From an uncultured Clostridia bacterium (GTDB taxonomy: Bacteria; Bacillota; Clostridia; Lachnospirales; CAG-274): a DNA stretch of 7,270 bases. The stretch is taken from contig CANRCU010000114.1 in the NCBI GenBank assembly GCA_947629215.1, positions 1 to 7,270 on the forward strand, given 5' to 3'. Below, in pieces: positions 7,078 through 7,270 of this stretch. Below the pieces are notes generated by a model. That model saw only the letters and a list, made by a program, of their open reading frames with translations. It searched no databases and was not told the origin of the DNA. The position numbers and the translations under genes were made by a program. Position 1 is the first letter of the stretch, and every line of letters starts with the position of its first letter.

Positions 7078-7155
7078 CCCGCTTTTTTCTGAAGTCTAAG
7101 TGAAAAATTTTACTTTTCGTAAACGAAAAGCAATTTTTCACTTAGGAAAAGCGGG
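7078..7155. repeat. Large compound palindrome upstream of tpiA
   Basis: Three nested inverted repeats share one centre. The outer arms are CCCGCTTTT (7078-7086) and AAAAGCGGG (7147-7155). The middle arms are CTAAGTGAAAAATT (7096-7109) and AATTTTTCACTTAG (7132-7145), perfect over 14 bp. The inner arms are CTTTTCGT (7113-7120) and ACGAAAAG (7123-7130), perfect over 8 bp. Small internal loops separate them. The structure is far longer than a terminator and has no U-tract on either strand, which suggests a palindromic intergenic repeat (REP- or MITE-like). Family unknown. Confidence 0.85.
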
Positions 7156-7222
7156 GCAAAAAATAAGTTACTCATAAGTACGTGGCTGCGAACAAAGCGT
7201 AAACGCTTTGTCCTTGCCCCGC
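7151..7222. repeat. Inverted repeat GCGGGGCAA/TTGCCCCGC enclosing a second palindrome
   Basis: A perfect 9-bp inverted repeat (7151-7159 and 7214-7222) brackets about 54 nt. Inside it, ACAAAGCGT (7192-7200) and ACGCTTTGT (7203-7211) form a perfect 9-bp palindrome around AA. The left arm overlaps the outer right arm of the neighbouring compound palindrome, so the two structures compete for bases 7151-7155. Confidence 0.8.
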
Positions 7223-7229
7223 CGCGCTC

Positions 7230-7250
7230 GCTTTTTTCTGCGAAAAAAGC
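7230..7250. repeat. Hairpin GCTTTTTTC/GAAAAAAGC
   Basis: A perfect 9-bp stem with a 3-nt loop (TGC) lies near the window edge. Its left arm repeats the sequence CGCTTTTTTCTG, which is also found at 7080-7091. The T-run lies inside the stem rather than after it, so a terminator function is doubtful. It probably belongs to the same repeat block. Confidence 0.65.
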
Positions 7251-7270
7251 TCACACGGATATGGGGCTTC

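Larger units (their letters stand above)
7064..7240. repeat. Imperfect direct repeat TGCCCC...CGCTTTTTTCTG (two copies)
   Basis: The copy at 7064-7091 and the copy at 7215-7240 both begin with TGCCCC, have a GC-rich middle of 8 to 10 nt, and end with the identical 12-mer CGCTTTTTTCTG. Each copy leads directly into a palindrome. This suggests two adjacent units of one repeat family about 150 bp apart, the second running towards or past the window edge. Confidence 0.6.

Noticed and set aside
7055..7250. CRISPR array or integron attC sites in the repeat block
   Set aside because: There are no regularly spaced identical repeats with unique spacers, and no attC core sites or integrase gene.

Overview
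The window looks like ordinary chromosome from a low-to-moderate-GC Firmicute of the class Clostridia, plausibly a gut Ruminococcaceae/Oscillospiraceae-type organism. This is an inference from three things: the clostridial style of the GH18 and GGDEF proteins, the strong GGAGG-type ribosome binding sites, and the tpiA-gpmI-eno gene order. I did not identify a species. There is no rRNA, tRNA, CRISPR array, transposase, phage gene or defence gene.

Layout. (1) Positions 1-956, plus strand: the 3' part of a GH18 glycoside hydrolase whose N-terminus lies outside the window. (2) 957-1156: a convergent gap with a hairpin terminator that fits the minus strand best. (3) 1157-2956, minus strand: a soluble diguanylate cyclase-type signalling protein. 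It has two PAS-like regions, an intact GGDEF domain and a GAF-like C-terminus, starts at TTG, and has a very strong Shine-Dalgarno sequence. (4) 2957-3296: an AT-rich gap holding a candidate promoter for the GGDEF gene, a long near-perfect inverted repeat and the eno terminator. (5) 3297-7030, minus strand: tpiA, then gpmI, then eno, the lower-glycolysis cluster. tpiA and gpmI are 18 nt apart and surely cotranscribed. eno follows after 101 nt and has its own promoter, with consensus -35 and -10 boxes and a small hairpin near the predicted transcript start. (6) 7031-7270: upstream of tpiA, a non-coding stretch dense in inverted and direct repeats that runs to the window edge.

Function. TpiA interconverts dihydroxyacetone phosphate and glyceraldehyde 3-phosphate. 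GpmI converts 3-phosphoglycerate to 2-phosphoglycerate, and enolase makes phosphoenolpyruvate. Every catalytic residue I checked in these three enzymes is present. The two neighbours (GH18 hydrolase and GGDEF protein) have no evident functional link to glycolysis. The signals most worth a second look are non-coding: the repeat block upstream of tpiA, the long palindrome between eno and the GGDEF gene, and the separate eno promoter. I see no convincing undescribed multi-gene system.
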